The notes beneath the pieces are model-generated. The model had not been told where the DNA came from and ran no database searches. It was given only the letters and a program-made list of their open reading frames with translations. A DNA stretch of 31,130 nt from assembly GCF_946481715.1 (NCBI RefSeq), contig NZ_CAMLOV010000055.1, forward strand, positions 1 through 31,130. The letters run 5' to 3'. The position numbers and the translations under genes are program-made. Positions 1-9,103 of the stretch are shown here, one piece after another. The DNA comes from an uncultured Mucilaginibacter sp. Its GTDB lineage: Bacteria > Bacteroidota > Bacteroidia > Sphingobacteriales > Sphingobacteriaceae. Within the stretch, counting starts at the first letter, position 1; every line of letters begins with the position of its first letter.

Positions 1-666
1 ACTTGCGTTTGCAGTACTGCCCGTGGTTATATAAAGGTTTTGAGGCAATATTTGCTGCGCCGAGATCCCAAAATAAAATTTTGACGAATAAGCCCAAATA
101 CCAACGCCCAGGTCTGGTTTCCACTGGCTGTTGTTAATGTTATTAAGCACAGGGTCGTTAGAGTTCTCCAGCGTTATCATATCTGTATTGAGGTTGATAT
201 GGCTCACCCCTGCAGATACGCCAACCGCCAGATTAAGCTGATCGGTAAGGCCAAGGTGGTAAGCGTAACTGGCATCGATATTGGTTTGCGTAATAGGCCC
301 GGCTTTGTCAGATACAATTGTAAAACCTATGCCGTGGTGTGGTTCGGCGGCACGGTAATACTGCGTAAATAACCTGCTTGATGGGTTTTCTCCGCCCGAA
401 GCCGGGAATGCCGTTGCATCGCCCTGTAAAAAGTCCTGCCCAAGGGGGGCATTTATGCTGAAGTAGCTGGTAACCGGGGCACCCTGTAAGCCCGTCCACT
501 GGCTGCGGTAGCCCAGCTTGGCATCGGTATAATTTTCAATACCCGCAACAGCCGGGTTCAGCAAAAAATTATTAAAAACGTATTGCGTGTATTGCGGGCG
601 CTGCTGTGCAAATGCCGTTCGCACAAACAAAGTAAGCAATACCATTAGAAGTAAGTTTTTTCTCAT
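1..666 (-). CDS. PorP/SprF family type IX secretion membrane protein (3' part cut by window start)
   Basis: Outer-membrane protein of the PorP/SprF family; members act with T9SS cargo proteins that carry gliding-motility-type C-terminal domains. The first 222 codons are visible and remain open at base 1; family members are usually about 300-350 residues. An N-terminal signal peptide ends near residue 21 (RTAFAQ), followed directly by the family's typical opening QYTQYVFNNFLLNPAVAG, and then by beta-strand-like segments rich in Gly and aromatic residues (YAYHLGLTDQLNLAVGVSAG). The start ATG (666-664) overlaps the stop TGA of the upstream surface-protein gene as ATGA, so the two are almost certainly translationally coupled, as is common for CHU_C-type adhesin/PorP pairs. 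Family assignment is firm; a specific role in gliding, adhesion or export is inferred. Confidence 0.9.
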   Translation of the reverse strand, partial: MRKNLLLMVLLTLFVRTAFAQQRPQYTQYVFNNFLLNPAVAGIENYTDAKLGYRSQWTGLQGAPVTSYFSINAPLGQDFLQGDATAFPASGGENPSSRLFTQYYRAAEPHHGIGFTIVSDKAGPITQTNIDASYAYHLGLTDQLNLAVGVSAGVSHINLNTDMITLENSNDPVLNNINNSQWKPDLGVGIWAYSSKFYFGISAQQILPQNLYITTGSTANAS

Positions 667-3600
667 CTGATAATTGTGACACTCCCCGAAACAGTTTTCC
701 GGCCGTTTTTAGGGTTTATAATATAATAATATGTTCCTGGTGATAAATTAGCTCCCTTATAGGTCCCATCCCATGGAACGCCATAACCAACAGACGAATA
801 TACCTTTTCTCCGTATCGGTTGTATACGTCAACAGTATTTCCGGGGTAGCTTTCTATGTATTTAATGGTCCAGGTGTCGTTAATTCCGTCTCCGTTAGGC
901 GTAAAGGTATTTATTACGGCTAACTTTTTCAGTACTTTAACAAAAATTTCGTCGTTCGCGGTGCAACCGTCGCTACTGGTAACCGTTAATGTATAGGTTA
1001 TATCATCTACCGCCGAACAAACCGGCTTTAAAACATCATCATGATCGAGCCCTGTTGAAGGCACCCATTTATAAGCCAGGCTTTTACCGCTTGCCGATGC
1101 GTTTAGTAACACTGTACCGCCTTCCAGCAGCCCTGTGTTGCCGCCTGCGTTTACTGTTGGTGTGGGGTTAACAGTAATATCCTGCGTTGTGGTATAACTA
1201 CACCCGTTTTGCGATACAAACGTATAGGTTATGGTAAAAGTACCTGGGCCAGCCGCTGCCGGGTTAAATAACCCACCGGAGCTTACCCCCTTCCCACTAA
1301 ACGAACCTGTACCTGCGTAGCCGTTGTTGTTAACCGCCAGTTGAAAGGGCTGTGCTTCCTGGCAAACCGAGCCAACAGTTGTCATTTGCACTATCGGGTT
1401 TGCTTTTATAACAATATCCTGCCCAACGGTATCTACGCAAGTTTCGCCGGAGTAAGCTTCCATGCGTACATGGTAGCTTTTGGTGGCCGGAGCGTTAAGC
1501 AAGGGGTAACTGTGGTTATAGGTCCTGTCTGCCGGTAAATTGGTCCGGGTAAATGTTTCGGTATTTTGCTTATCCCTGTTATAATCGTAGTACCAAACAA
1601 TTTTGGTGAAATTCCCAAAATCCAGTGTGGATTGCTCCTTAAAGATCACCGGGCCGCTACTGCATAGCGCGTCTTTATTCGGCACCGTAAATTTCGCCAT
1701 AGGCTGTGCGCCGTTAACCGTAAATTTTTGCGTTTTAAAAAACGGGCACCCGTTGGCAGATGTTACCATCAGCGTTACCAGGTATTCTTTTGCTATTAAA
1801 TAGCGGTGCTTAGCGTTTTTCTCGGTAGAGGTGTTTGCATTGGCCGGTGTTGCGCCGTCATCGCCAAAATTCCATACATAAGTAAACCCGCCTTCGGTAT
1901 TATCGGCTATGGTGCTTTTGTCGGTAAATTTTGCAACATCAGAAATACATGCCTCGGGCAGCTCGAAATTCACAACGGGGATTGCGCCAATAGCGATAAC
2001 TTTCTCCGCCGTATTACTGCTGCAACCCTTATCATTCGTCAATGTAAGCTTCACGGTGTAGTTACCGGCGTTGTTGTACAGGTGCTTAACCGGGGCATTA
2101 TCTGTATGCGTTTCGGTTGGCGTTCCGTCGCCAAAATCGTAGAGCCACTTTGCAATGGTGCCGTCGCCGGGCGTTGATGCGTCGGTAATGGTAATTTCTT
2201 TACCCGCGCAAAGCGGGGCACTCGCGTTAAACAGGGCTACCGGAGGTTTGGCTATATGCACCGTTACCGCATCTGATGTGCCGGAGCAATCATTAACGTT
2301 ATTGGTACTTAAATGTACAATGTAATCGCCTGGCAATGCATAGGCATGCGTCGGGTTTTGTAGCGTGCTTGTTGCACCGTCCCCAAAATCCCATAACCAC
2401 GTTTTTGCCTGGCTGCCTTTTGTATCGGTATTATCTGTAAAGGCAACAGGCTGGGCAGGGCAGCTACCTTCCCATGCAAATTTTGGCGCGGGGTAATCAG
2501 TAATATTAAAGTCGAAGTCGATATCGGTAGTTAACCCGCAAACGTCGCCATTGGGGTTGGTTACCGTAGCAGTTACGCTGTAATCGCCTGCGGCAAATGC
2601 TATTTTTTTAAAGTAATCATAGGTGTACAAGGTAATTCCATCTTTTACAGATACACTGCTGGTTGTGGGGTTGTTATCGGTAAAAACCGGGTTGCCGTCT
2701 TTTAAATCCCACTCTATTTTCGACGGCCGGTACGGTAACGTTAATTCCACCTTATACTCAATACCCGCGCAACCGTTTACCTTTGCAACAGCGCCCGGCT
2801 TATCATCCTGCAGCACTATAAACTGGTTTAGGTTTTTGAGGTTGGCACCCGCCGCGTAGCCATACGATTCGAACTGCCCAAAGCCGTAAGCAATAGCGTT
2901 AAAACCGTCAGCAGCTCGTATATTATGCGTACCGCTGGAAACCTCTATCTGCGCGTAAGAATAAGTGGGGTCGCGGGCTAACTCGGTAAAATTTGTATAA
3001 GGCGTACCATCAAGTGTAAAGGTAGATTTTTGGGCAGTTTTTATCACTACATTTATATAGTGGGCAGCTATATTGTAAGCCGGGCTGGAATACAGCGTAA
3101 CATGATCGAGCGTTTGTTCGGTTGGCGTAAGCAGTATCATTTCCGGGTCGCCCAGGTCGAAAAAGTCGAAAACGCAGCTATTTAATTGCTGCCCCTGCGT
3201 AACGGCGTATTGTACCACCTGTATAGGCTTATCGGCAGATATAACATTTGGCTGCTGGGAGGGCATTTCGCCATTATACAGGCCCTTCAGCGGGACAAAG
3301 GTCTTCTCGCCGTTAATCACCAAATTGGTGTTATCCTCACTTAATATCACCCTAAAAATATCGTAGTTGCGGTGTTTAAGCGGTACGGTGATGTAATGCT
3401 TACCCCATGATGCGGTGGGATACACCTGCTGGAAAAAATTATCCGAAGTAAAGCCCGCCTCTTTGCAGCCGATCCCAATTTTTGTGCTGCCCGAAAACAC
3501 AGCTATGCGCTTACAATCGCCGTTATTGCTTTTTGTACGGATGACAGTGTTGGTAAGGTCGGTTACCGATAAGCCCTCGTAAACTTCGCCCTTTTTCAAC

Positions 3601-4169
3601 GTAAGCGTTAGCACCTGGCCAGCCTTGGAGCCATCTAACAAGTCGGCAGTGGGTATCACCTCCACAACGGTATTATCCTCGGTTCCTATCACCATAAAAC
3701 TGGAATAGGAACGCAGGTTATCCATATCAGAATTTGATTCCTGTGTGTAATTGATGGAGTAATAATTTTTTCCCAAAGCATTTACCGGCAGCAAAAGTGT
3801 TGCCCCGGATACGCTGGCCGCGTAAATATGCGCGTAAACAGCAACGCTTTTTAAAGCGGTAATATGTATCCCTTTTAAGGCCTGCCCCTGATTTTTAAGG
3901 AAAGCACTATGCGGTATCGACACTACAGTAACCTCGTTAGCCGTTACCTGGAATGATTTTGAAAAACTACCGTCGGCAATTTCAACTTTACCTGTTGTAT
4001 TTACGCCACCGGTAATATAAAGGCTCATATTGCTGGATCCGGTACTCTCTATATGCGACATATAGGCCGTCCAGAATTCTTTACCCTGGTTAGATTGCGC
4101 GGAGGCACCGTACGCGCAAAGTATTAAAATGAATGCGACAACCGCACGTATCGCGTTAACCTTATTCAA
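663..4169 (-). CDS. Large secreted surface protein: IgGFc-binding-like domain, PKD domains, T9SS type B sorting domain
   Basis: A 1168-residue secreted protein, probably an adhesin attached to or released from the cell surface. A signal peptide covers about residues 1-25 (ending GASAQ). Residues about 27-430 resemble the IgGFc-binding domain found in many Bacteroidota surface proteins (GKEFWTAYMSHIE near the start). PKD-type domains follow, with the hallmark WDFGDG variants near residues 590 (WLWDFGDG), 674 (WLYDFGDG) and 763 (YVWNFGDD). The last roughly 85 residues, from VINTFTPNGDGINDTW at about 1083, form a gliding-motility-associated C-terminal domain (CHU_C), the type B signal for T9SS export. 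The start codon is TTG (4169-4167); an in-frame stop lies 15 bases upstream, and no ATG precedes the signal peptide. It overlaps the downstream PorP/SprF gene by 4 bases. The ligand is unknown. Confidence 0.9.
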   Translation of the reverse strand: MNKVNAIRAVVAFILILCAYGASAQSNQGKEFWTAYMSHIESTGSSNMSLYITGGVNTTGKVEIADGSFSKSFQVTANEVTVVSIPHSAFLKNQGQALKGIHITALKSVAVYAHIYAASVSGATLLLPVNALGKNYYSINYTQESNSDMDNLRSYSSFMVIGTEDNTVVEVIPTADLLDGSKAGQVLTLTLKKGEVYEGLSVTDLTNTVIRTKSNNGDCKRIAVFSGSTKIGIGCKEAGFTSDNFFQQVYPTASWGKHYITVPLKHRNYDIFRVILSEDNTNLVINGEKTFVPLKGLYNGEMPSQQPNVISADKPIQVVQYAVTQGQQLNSCVFDFFDLGDPEMILLTPTEQTLDHVTLYSSPAYNIAAHYINVVIKTAQKSTFTLDGTPYTNFTELARDPTYSYAQIEVSSGTHNIRAADGFNAIAYGFGQFESYGYAAGANLKNLNQFIVLQDDKPGAVAKVNGCAGIEYKVELTLPYRPSKIEWDLKDGNPVFTDNNPTTSSVSVKDGITLYTYDYFKKIAFAAGDYSVTATVTNPNGDVCGLTTDIDFDFNITDYPAPKFAWEGSCPAQPVAFTDNTDTKGSQAKTWLWDFGDGATSTLQNPTHAYALPGDYIVHLSTNNVNDCSGTSDAVTVHIAKPPVALFNASAPLCAGKEITITDASTPGDGTIAKWLYDFGDGTPTETHTDNAPVKHLYNNAGNYTVKLTLTNDKGCSSNTAEKVIAIGAIPVVNFELPEACISDVAKFTDKSTIADNTEGGFTYVWNFGDDGATPANANTSTEKNAKHRYLIAKEYLVTLMVTSANGCPFFKTQKFTVNGAQPMAKFTVPNKDALCSSGPVIFKEQSTLDFGNFTKIVWYYDYNRDKQNTETFTRTNLPADRTYNHSYPLLNAPATKSYHVRMEAYSGETCVDTVGQDIVIKANPIVQMTTVGSVCQEAQPFQLAVNNNGYAGTGSFSGKGVSSGGLFNPAAAGPGTFTITYTFVSQNGCSYTTTQDITVNPTPTVNAGGNTGLLEGGTVLLNASASGKSLAYKWVPSTGLDHDDVLKPVCSAVDDITYTLTVTSSDGCTANDEIFVKVLKKLAVINTFTPNGDGINDTWTIKYIESYPGNTVDVYNRYGEKVYSSVGYGVPWDGTYKGANLSPGTYYYIINPKNGRKTVSGSVTIIR

Positions 4170-4242
4170 TTTTAATGTAGTTTATAATTAATCCACTGTA
4201 AAACAGCGCGGATGAACGATAAAAATACACATTATATTTAAA

Positions 4243-4262
4243 ATTGTTAACAATACATGTAT
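4243..4262. promoter_or_regulatory. Two overlapping short palindromes upstream of the surface-protein gene
   Basis: The 126-base gap 4170-4295 lies between the TTG start of the surface protein and the stop of the Nudix-type regulator. It holds the perfect palindrome ATTGTTAACAAT (4243-4254) overlapping ATACATGTAT (4253-4262), about 75-90 bases upstream of the surface-protein start. They could form an operator, but the region is AT-rich and no partner site or good TAnnTTTG promoter was found, so this is weak. Confidence 0.2.
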
Positions 4263-4295
4263 TTAGCAATAGACGTGTGATGCACCCTTTTACTG

Positions 4296-5000
4296 CTAAA
4301 AAAATTTATCGGGGTTTGGCACGAGGTTTAAAAACTTCTCGAAGTTTTCTTCGTAGTTCGATTGGTCCAGCCGGTAGTAAAACGCCCCTTTTTTGGATGA
4401 TTGCTTATCTTTTTCGGCAAGTTTTACCAGCAGCCCGGTAGAGAGCAGCTTGCGGCTAAAATTACGGTCGTCAAATTCGGTTTGGTAAACGCCTTCGTAC
4501 AAAGCCTGCAATTGTGGTATGGTAAATTTACCCGGCAACAGCTGGAACAATATAGGGTGCAATGCCGCTTTATAACGCAATTGTTTTAAGGCGCCGGCCA
4601 CCATTTCGGCGTGGTCAAACACCATATAGGGCATCTTATCCAGCGGGAACCACTCCGGGCTGTACTCGCCGGTTATCTGCTCTTCATACTGATGGATATC
4701 AATTAAAGCAAAGTAGGCAACAGATAAGGTGCGCTCCACCGGGTCGCGGCCGGGTTTGCCAAACACCATAAACTGATCCATGTACACATTTTTTAAACCC
4801 GTGCGTTCTTCTAAAACACGGTTGGCGGCATCTTCGGGGCTTTCCTGCGGGTTTATAAAACCGCCCATTAAACTCCATTTGCCCAGTTCGGGGGTTAAAC
4901 TGCGTTTTACCAGTAACAATTTTACATTTACGCCATCAAAACCAAATATAATACAATCAACAGCAACTAAAATTCTGTGTTGCCCGGGATATTCATGCAT
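4296..5000 (-). CDS. Nudix-domain transcriptional regulator, NrtR/AraR-like
   Basis: A 234-residue protein with an N-terminal Nudix fold (about 1-140) and a C-terminal winged-helix-like segment (about 150-215, FTIPQLQALYEGVYQTEFDD), the architecture of the NrtR family. In Bacteroidota, such proteins act as sugar-responsive repressors (AraR-type) or NAD regulators rather than hydrolases. The Nudix box begins at G47 and reads GX5E with E53 kept, but the catalytic REUXEE core is RVLEER (61-66): the first Glu is Val62 and the last is Arg66, so hydrolase activity is doubtful. The start ATG at 5000 gives MHEYPG; no Shine-Dalgarno site is seen. It is divergent from the ABC transporter operon, with an inverted repeat between them. 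The effector and targets are not known from this sequence. Confidence 0.82.
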   Translation of the reverse strand: MHEYPGQHRILVAVDCIIFGFDGVNVKLLLVKRSLTPELGKWSLMGGFINPQESPEDAANRVLEERTGLKNVYMDQFMVFGKPGRDPVERTLSVAYFALIDIHQYEEQITGEYSPEWFPLDKMPYMVFDHAEMVAGALKQLRYKAALHPILFQLLPGKFTIPQLQALYEGVYQTEFDDRNFSRKLLSTGLLVKLAEKDKQSSKKGAFYYRLDQSNYEENFEKFLNLVPNPDKFF

Positions 5001-5086
5001 ACCAAAGTACTTTTATATGCAAGTGTAGAAATAATATTGACATTAAAAAAGAAAAGCCTAAATGTAATGCATTTGTAAGTAAACAT

Positions 5087-5109
5087 ATTAAGGGATAACA
5101 TTCCTTAAT
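5087..5109. promoter_or_regulatory. Inverted repeat between divergent regulator and ABC transporter genes
   Basis: ATTAAGG (5087-5093) and CCTTAAT (5103-5109) are perfect 7-base inverted arms with a 9-base spacer, centred about 55 bases before the ABC ATPase start and 100 bases before the Nudix-type regulator start. This is the expected size and place for a dimeric regulator's operator. Whether the adjacent NrtR-like protein binds it is a guess. Confidence 0.35.
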
Positions 5110-5153
5110 AATACTTAGATATTTACCGGGCATTGCGTAAAATACACATAACA

Positions 5154-5858
5154 TTGGAAACTATATTAAACATATCCAACCTCAATAAAACTTACAAGAG
5201 TGCCGGGCGCACTTTAACTGTTTTAGATCGTATCAACTTTGCCATCAGCACCGGCTCTACCAATGCTATTGTTGGCCCATCGGGCAGTGGCAAAACCACG
5301 TTGCTTGGGCTTTGCGCAGGCTTAGATAGCGCAACATCGGGCATAGTGGAGCTAAACGGCGTTAACCTTGGCCAGTTGGGCGAGGATAAACGCGCACAGG
5401 TACGCAACCAATACGTTGGTTTTATTTTCCAGAATTTTCAGCTGCTGCCAACGCTTACCGCGTTGGAAAATGTGATGGTGCCCTTAGAGCTTAGGGGAGA
5501 GAAAAATATTAAAGCACGATCTTTAGACCTGCTGGATAAAGTAGGCCTTGCCGACCGCGGGCACCACTACCCTGCCCAACTATCGGGCGGAGAGCAGCAA
5601 AGGGTATCGCTGGCCAGGGCCTTCTCCAACTCGCCAAAAATACTATTTGCCGATGAACCCACGGGGAATTTGGATGCCGAAACCAGCGAAAAAGTAGTGA
5701 AGCTGATATTCGACCTGAATACAGAGGCAGGTACCACACTGGTTTTGGTAACGCACGATTTGGAACTGGCCGCTAAAACGCACCGCATATTAAAAATTAA
5801 AGGCGGCAAATTGGTATCCGACGAAAAAACCGTTAACCAGGAAGCTGTAAATGGATAA
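5154..5858 (+). CDS. ABC transporter ATP-binding protein (LolD/MacB/YbbA type)
   Basis: ATPase subunit of an FtsX-type ABC transporter, acting at the inner membrane. All nucleotide-binding motifs are present: Walker A GPSGSGKTT, Q-loop in FIFQNFQLLPTLTALEN, signature LSGGEQQRVSLARA, Walker B ILFADEPTGNLDAE and the switch His in VTHD. The fold closely follows LolD/MacB/YbbA ATPases of about 230 residues. No ATG starts the frame: the TTG at 5154 gives METILNISNLNKTY, which fits the family's usual beginning; another TTG at 5133 would add seven residues. The last 8 bases overlap the permease gene, so both are made from one transcript. Its place next to an FtsX-type permease and a TesA-like esterase favours YbbA over LolD. 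The substrate is unknown. Confidence 0.92.
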   Translation: METILNISNLNKTYKSAGRTLTVLDRINFAISTGSTNAIVGPSGSGKTTLLGLCAGLDSATSGIVELNGVNLGQLGEDKRAQVRNQYVGFIFQNFQLLPTLTALENVMVPLELRGEKNIKARSLDLLDKVGLADRGHHYPAQLSGGEQQRVSLARAFSNSPKILFADEPTGNLDAETSEKVVKLIFDLNTEAGTTLVLVTHDLELAAKTHRILKIKGGKLVSDEKTVNQEAVNG

Positions 5859-8403
5859 CGTGAATTACAACCGCAAAATAAATTTCGGCTGGCTGTTTAA
5901 AATGGCCCTGCGCGATAGCCGCCGTAACCGGGCAAGGCTGCTGTTGTTTATCTCGTCCATCGTATTCGGGATAGCGGCACTGGTGGCCATCTATTCGTTT
6001 AAATACAATATACAAAACGATATAAACGCACAGGCAGCCACCTTAATTGGTGCCGACCTTAGCATAAACGGCAATAAACAGCCCGACAAAAAGCTGCAAA
6101 CCCTGCTGGATTCGATAGGCGGCGACCACTCGGAGGAACGCAGCTTTGCCTACATGATATACTTTAACCGCGCCCAGGGCACTCGCCTGGCAAACGTAAA
6201 GGCTTTAAGTGGCGCATTCCCCTACTATGGCAGTTTAGAAACTACGCCTGTAGCAGCGGGCACAGCTTTTAAAAACGGCAAGTATGCTTTGGTTGATAAA
6301 ACACTGATGCTGCAGTTTAACGCAAAATTGGGCGATTCGATTAAAGTGGGCAACACAAGGTTTATCATTGCAGGCACCTTAAACAAGGCGCCGGGCCAAA
6401 CGGGTTTATCATCGGGCATTGCCCCTATTGTATACATCCCTTTTAAATACCTCGACGAAACCAAACTTATTGGCCAGGGCAGCCGCATTAATTATGCTTA
6501 CTACTATAAGTTTAAGCCCGGTTACGATGTAGAAAAACTGGCGAAGAAGATCGGCCCGGCTTTGGATAAAGCCGATTATAGTTCAGATACGGTGGAGAAC
6601 CGCAAAGAAAACACCGGCCGCTCCTTTGGCGACCTGTCGCGTTTTTTGTCGCTGGTTGGTTTTATTGCCTTATTGCTGGGCTGCGTTGGCGTGGCAAGCG
6701 CCATTAACATTTACATACGCGAAAAAATAGCCTCAATAGCCATTATGCGCTGCATGGGCGTAAAGGCATCAGAAGCATTTTTGATATACCTGATACAGAT
6801 AACCGGCATTGGGCTTATCGGTTCCGTCGCGGGCTCGGTGTTGGGTACTTCTATCCAGCATTTGCTGCCTTATGTGTTAAAAGATTTTTTGCCGATAACC
6901 ATATCGGTACAAATTTCGTGGATGGCCATTTGGCAGGGCATAGGGCTGGGCGTCATTATCTCGGTATTGTTTGCCTTGTTGCCGCTCATCAACATCCGCA
7001 ATATATCGCCGCTAAATACCCTGCGCCTGCAGTTTGAGGAAACCGCTACCAAACGCGACCCTTTGCGCTGGCTGGTTTATTTGCTGGTATTGCTTTTTAT
7101 AGTGGGCTTTAGTTATTTGCAACTGAACGATTGGGTAGGCGCTGCTGTGTTTACGCTTGGCATCCTTATCGCTTTCCTAATACTAACCGCTATTGCCTGG
7201 CTGCTTATCCGCTTTACCCGCCTACTCATCATGAACAGTTGGAGCTACATTTGGCGGCAGGGCTTTGCCAATTTATACCGGCCAAATAACCAAACTATTA
7301 TACTTACCGTTTCTATCGGTTTAAGCACGGCCTTTATCGCTATCTTGTTTTTGATACAGCAGCTGCTTATTGCGCAGGTATCGCTATCATTAAGCGGCAA
7401 CCAATGCAATATGATCTTGTTCGATATCCAAACCGATCAGGAAAGACCGCTTGCCGATGCTACCAACATTCAAGGGTTCCCTGTGCTGTTGCAAATACCC
7501 ATCGTTACTATGCGGCTGGAAAAAGTGAACGGTAAAACCGCTGCCGATGCAAAAAAAGACAGCACGTTGCGTATTTCGCCACGCGCCTTTGCCTGGGAGT
7601 ACCGGGTTACCTACCGCGATACGCTTACCAGTTCGGAGGATATCACCTCGGGTAAATTCATCGGCAAGGCCACGCCGGGCAAGGATATCCCGGTATCGGC
7701 AGAGGAACGTTTTGCGCAAAGGATAAACGCCAAAGTTGGCGATAAGTTGGTATTCAATGTGCAAGGCGTTATCATGAACACCTATATTAGCAGCATCCGC
7801 AAGGTGAACTGGAACCGGGTACAAACCAATTTCCAGGTGCTGTTCCCAACCGGGGTGTTGGAGGATGCGCCGCAGACACATGTGCTACTAACCCATGTAT
7901 CTTCGCAAAAATCTTCGGCAACCTATCAACAGTCGGTGGTGATGGAATTCCCAAACGTCTCCATTATCGACCTTAGCCTGGTACTTACCGTACTGGACGA
8001 ATTGCTGGATAAAATAGGCTATGTAATAAAATTCATGAGCAGTTTCAGTATCCTCACGGGTATCATCGTGCTTATCTCTTCGGTACGCATCAGTAAATAC
8101 CAACGTATACAAGAGAGCGTTTTACTGCGCACCCTGGGTGCCAGCCGCAGGCAAATATTTTCTATCACCGCATTGGAGTACCTGTTCCTGGGCGCACTAT
8201 CTGCCTTAACGGGTATTATTATAGCCATTAGCAGCACCTGGTTGCTGGCCAAATACACTTTCAAAATACCTTACCACGTATATTTTGCACCTGTTGCTTA
8301 CATATTTGTAGCCATTACGGCGCTTACCGTAGTAATAGGCTTACTTAACAGCCGTGGCATACTAAACAAACCGCCTTTGGAGGTGTTACGCTCAAACGCA
8401 TAA
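5851..8403 (+). CDS. FtsX-like ABC transporter permease (YbbP type)
   Basis: An 850-residue inner-membrane permease with a first transmembrane helix at about 30-50 and a large periplasmic segment after it. A three-helix FtsX domain lies at about 265-385, two more helices lie at about 410-470, a second extracytoplasmic segment follows, and a last FtsX domain covers about 720-845. This duplicated plan and length match E. coli YbbP (about 800 residues) rather than the shorter LolC or MacB. YbbA-YbbP is a predicted exporter or extractor of lipophilic compounds whose substrate is not established. ATG at 5851 lies inside the end of the ATPase gene (8-base overlap); the esterase gene starts 7 bases after the stop. 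No frameshift or internal stop was seen. Confidence 0.9.
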   Translation: MDNVNYNRKINFGWLFKMALRDSRRNRARLLLFISSIVFGIAALVAIYSFKYNIQNDINAQAATLIGADLSINGNKQPDKKLQTLLDSIGGDHSEERSFAYMIYFNRAQGTRLANVKALSGAFPYYGSLETTPVAAGTAFKNGKYALVDKTLMLQFNAKLGDSIKVGNTRFIIAGTLNKAPGQTGLSSGIAPIVYIPFKYLDETKLIGQGSRINYAYYYKFKPGYDVEKLAKKIGPALDKADYSSDTVENRKENTGRSFGDLSRFLSLVGFIALLLGCVGVASAINIYIREKIASIAIMRCMGVKASEAFLIYLIQITGIGLIGSVAGSVLGTSIQHLLPYVLKDFLPITISVQISWMAIWQGIGLGVIISVLFALLPLINIRNISPLNTLRLQFEETATKRDPLRWLVYLLVLLFIVGFSYLQLNDWVGAAVFTLGILIAFLILTAIAWLLIRFTRLLIMNSWSYIWRQGFANLYRPNNQTIILTVSIGLSTAFIAILFLIQQLLIAQVSLSLSGNQCNMILFDIQTDQERPLADATNIQGFPVLLQIPIVTMRLEKVNGKTAADAKKDSTLRISPRAFAWEYRVTYRDTLTSSEDITSGKFIGKATPGKDIPVSAEERFAQRINAKVGDKLVFNVQGVIMNTYISSIRKVNWNRVQTNFQVLFPTGVLEDAPQTHVLLTHVSSQKSSATYQQSVVMEFPNVSIIDLSLVLTVLDELLDKIGYVIKFMSSFSILTGIIVLISSVRISKYQRIQESVLLRTLGASRRQIFSITALEYLFLGALSALTGIIIAISSTWLLAKYTFKIPYHVYFAPVAYIFVAITALTVVIGLLNSRGILNKPPLEVLRSNA

Positions 8404-8410
8404 TTAAACC

Positions 8411-9091
8411 ATGAAATATTCAATTAAAATAGCACTTGTACTTTCGCTCAGCTTTATCTTCGCCGCTTGCGATGGGGATAAAAAATCATCGGAAAGCAAC
8501 AACGCATCAACCGAAAATACTGCCGCGGCCAAACCCAAAAAGACCATTTTATTTTTTGGCGACAGCCTTACCGCAGGCTATGGGCTTGATGATGCTACAG
8601 AGGCTTTCCCGGGTGTAGTACAAGCTAAAATAGACTCGGCCAAACTACCTTATACCATTGTAAACGGAGGCTTAAGCGGCGAAACGTCTGCCGGCGGCAA
8701 AAGCCGTATCGACTGGCTGTTGAAACAACAACCCTTGGATGTTTTTGTGCTGGAGCTGGGCGCTAACGACGGGCTGCGTGGCCTGCCCGTTGCCGATACC
8801 GAAAAAAACCTGCAGGCCATTATTGATAAAGTAAAAGCAAAATACCCGCAAGCCAGGTTGGTGTTGGCGGGTATGCAGGTGCCAACTAACATGGGCGCTG
8901 CTTATTCGGCCGATTTTAAAAACATATTCCCAAAGCTGGCTACCAAAAATAATATGACGCTGGTACCCTTCCTGCTGCAAGGCGTAGGCGGCGTGCGCAA
9001 ACTAAACCAGGCAGATGGTATACACCCCACCGCCGAAGGTGCCAAAATTGTAGGAGAAAATGTTTGGGCGGAATTAAAAAACATCCTGTAA
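8411..9091 (+). CDS. tesA: GDSL-type esterase lipoprotein, TesA/arylesterase-like
   Basis: A 226-residue SGNH hydrolase likely to cleave esters or thioesters in the envelope. The signal peptide ends in a lipobox (FAAC, lipidated Cys20), followed by an acidic/Ser/Asn-rich linker. Catalytic blocks are all present: block I GDSLTAGYG with nucleophile Ser52, block II around GGLSGETSAGGKSR (86-99), block III GANDGLR with Asn119, and block V DGIHP with Asp202 and His205. The order and spacing match E. coli TesA, which however is a soluble periplasmic protein. It follows the YbbP-type permease by 7 bases and is probably the last gene of that operon. The in vivo substrate is unknown; lysophospholipid or acyl-thioester hydrolysis are family activities. 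Confidence 0.88.
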   Translation: MKYSIKIALVLSLSFIFAACDGDKKSSESNNASTENTAAAKPKKTILFFGDSLTAGYGLDDATEAFPGVVQAKIDSAKLPYTIVNGGLSGETSAGGKSRIDWLLKQQPLDVFVLELGANDGLRGLPVADTEKNLQAIIDKVKAKYPQARLVLAGMQVPTNMGAAYSADFKNIFPKLATKNNMTLVPFLLQGVGGVRKLNQADGIHPTAEGAKIVGENVWAELKNIL

Positions 9092-9103
9092 GCCCCACCC
9101 AAA

